From positions 97,849 through 161,848 of the forward strand of contig JAKOZT010000032.1 of the NCBI GenBank assembly GCA_029779845.1: DNA of 64,000 bases, given 5' to 3'. The notes under the pieces are model-generated. The model was not told the origin of the DNA. It saw only the letters and a program-made list of their open reading frames with translations, and ran no database searches. The translations under genes and the position numbers were made by a program. Numbering within the stretch: position 1 is the first letter of the stretch; every line of letters begins with the position of its first letter. Shown one piece after another: positions 63,027-64,000 of this stretch. Origin of the DNA: Pseudomonadota bacterium. Lineage in GTDB: Bacteria; Pseudomonadota; Gammaproteobacteria; Burkholderiales; Burkholderiaceae_C.

Positions 63027-64000
63027 CTACGCGGCCGCGCCCGGCGGTGCGAAGCACTGCGCCAGATCCACGCTGGCGCGGTGGCCGAGCGCGGCGCCGT
63101 GCTCGGCGAGCCAGCGCTGGGCCCGCGCGCGGCCGAGGTCGCGCAGCCGTTCGAGGAAGGGCAGGTGCGCGATCAGCCGGGTTTCCGACGACAGCGAGCC
63201 GAGGTCGTCGTGCGCGTCGATCAGGTGCGTGCGCAGCGCGCGTAGCCGTCGCTCGAGGCGGCCGATCGCGAACAGCGAGCGGCGCGCCTCGCGGTGCGCC
63301 TCGGCCAGCAGCGTGGCTTCGCGAAGGAAGCCGGCATTGAAGCTGAACTCCAGCGCGCGGGCGCGGATCTCCTCTGCCGTCATCGGCACGCCCTCGTGCG
63401 CGAGCGGGCTGAGCGCGACGATCAGCAGGTCGGTCGCGCCTTCGCGCACCAGCGGGAACAGCGCCGGGTTGGCGCTGTAGCCCCCGTCCCAGTAGGGCTC
63501 GCCGTCGATCACCACGGCGTGGTGCAGCGTCGGCAGGCAGGCCGAGGCCAGCGCCACGTTCACGCTCAGCTCGTCGTTGCCGAACAGGCGCAGCCGGCCG
63601 GTGGTTGCGTGGGTGGCGGCGATGAACAGGCGCGGCGCACGACGCGTGCGCAACCGCTCGAAGTCGATCTGCGCCGCGAGCACGTCGCGCAGCGGGTTCA
63701 GGCCGAGCGGGTTGAGCTGGTAGGGCGAGAACAGCCGCGTCCAGTGCATCAGCGCGCGCAGGCCCGGCGCGAGGCCGGGGCTCTCCGACGTGCCGACCAG
63801 CCACTGCTCGAACGGCACCTGCGTGCCCACGGCGCGCCAGAAGTCGTCGAGCGCGCGGCGGGCCCCTTCGGCGCCGCCGCGCACCCAGCCGTCGGCCAGC
63901 GCGAGTGCGTTCATCGCGCCCGCGCTGGTGCCACTGATGGCCTCGGGACGCAGCCGGCCGGATTCGAGCAGCGCGTCGAGCACGCCCCAGGTGTAGGCAC
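63027..64000 (-). CDS. Patatin-like phospholipase (partial, 5' end outside window)
   Basis: 324 codons lie in the window; the start is beyond base 64000. At the edge the frame reads AYTWGVLDALLE, just after the oxyanion glycines. The nucleophile motif is GTSAG (about 19 codons after the visible start) and the catalytic Asp is in DGGYSANPAL. The family hydrolyses acyl esters of lipids with a Ser-Asp dyad, and both residues are present. A C-terminal helical extension (about 230-320) is typical of RssA-like bacterial members. No signal peptide can be assessed. Confidence 0.9.
   Translation of the reverse strand, partial: AYTWGVLDALLESGRLRPEAISGTSAGAMNALALADGWVRGGAEGARRALDDFWRAVGTQVPFEQWLVGTSESPGLAPGLRALMHWTRLFSPYQLNPLGLNPLRDVLAAQIDFERLRTRRAPRLFIAATHATTGRLRLFGNDELSVNVALASACLPTLHHAVVIDGEPYWDGGYSANPALFPLVREGATDLLIVALSPLAHEGVPMTAEEIRARALEFSFNAGFLREATLLAEAHREARRSLFAIGRLERRLRALRTHLIDAHDDLGSLSSETRLIAHLPFLERLRDLGRARAQRWLAEHGAALGHRASVDLAQCFAPPGAAA

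Overview
This is a high-GC, densely coded bacterial chromosomal segment, almost certainly from a betaproteobacterium of the order Burkholderiales (Rubrivivax/Leptothrix/Methylibium-like). The reasons are the protein families and their order: a Bug-type tripartite tricarboxylate receptor, livHMGF, an Entner-Doudoroff edd-eda pair, ftsK-lolA-(small gene)-rarA, a CsgG-type lipoprotein and a tat-dependent (clade I) nosZ. Nothing mobile is visible: no transposase, integrase, phage gene, CRISPR array or rRNA. One tRNA gene (Leu, CAA) is present. No stretch longer than 300 bases lacks a gene; the longest gaps (12474-12766, 43012-43258, 17829-18042) hold promoters, hairpins or terminators, described below.

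Layout. 1-6000: the start of a nitrous-oxide reduction locus. A small DUF2946-like gene, nosZ and nosR (cut by the left edge) run leftward. A c5-type cytochrome lipoprotein and an ApbE-type flavin transferase diverge from them, with an FNR/DNR-type palindrome in between. 6000-10544: a YdcF-like membrane protein and a giant AsmA-like (DUF748) protein. 10548-14391: an AcoR-like sigma-54 activator diverging from a PQQ-type beta-propeller dehydrogenase plus cytochrome c, with a textbook -24/-12 promoter. 14429-17828: a GlrK-QseG-GlrR (QseEGF) envelope two-component operon. 18043-21764: opgGH for osmoregulated periplasmic glucans. 21777-26803: two TonB-dependent receptors (one ZnuD-like), with msrA and a His-rich small protein between them. 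26810-29368: pdxH, a MobA/MocA-like nucleotidyltransferase, a ChaC-like cyclotransferase and a small OmpA-like protein.

29451-33904: edd-eda with a HexR-like operator, then a prolyl-4-hydroxylase-like oxygenase overlapping a CaiB-type CoA transferase. 33951-38237: a secreted Ala/Pro/Lys-rich peptide, an unknown protein, a beta-CASP RNase coupled to a PPC-domain protein, thpR and a MORN-like repeat protein. 38297-43011: ftsK, lolA, a small unknown gene and rarA. 43259-46800: livHMGF with a hairpin-rich leader. 46868-50454: CsgG-like and Sel1-repeat lipoproteins, a Bug receptor and a ferredoxin-reductase fusion. 50511-55903: an epimerase, a degenerate PDZ protease, rhomboid, tRNA-Leu, cysM-nudix-tusA and galU. 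55984-64000: a degenerate 2-hydroxyacid dehydrogenase, valS, an orphan response regulator, a DUF4397 lipoprotein with a hairpin over its ribosome-binding site, guaC and a patatin (cut by the right edge).

Recurring themes are genes packed with ATGA/GTGA/TTGA stop-start overlaps, convergent genes overlapping at their 3' ends, and a set of genes whose -10-like hexamer lies only 6-8 bases before the ATG (likely leaderless mRNAs). Several proteins keep a family fold but have lost catalytic residues (ApbE-like, PDZ protease, 2-hydroxyacid dehydrogenase, orphan receiver domain). All functional calls come from reading translated motifs; none was checked by database search.
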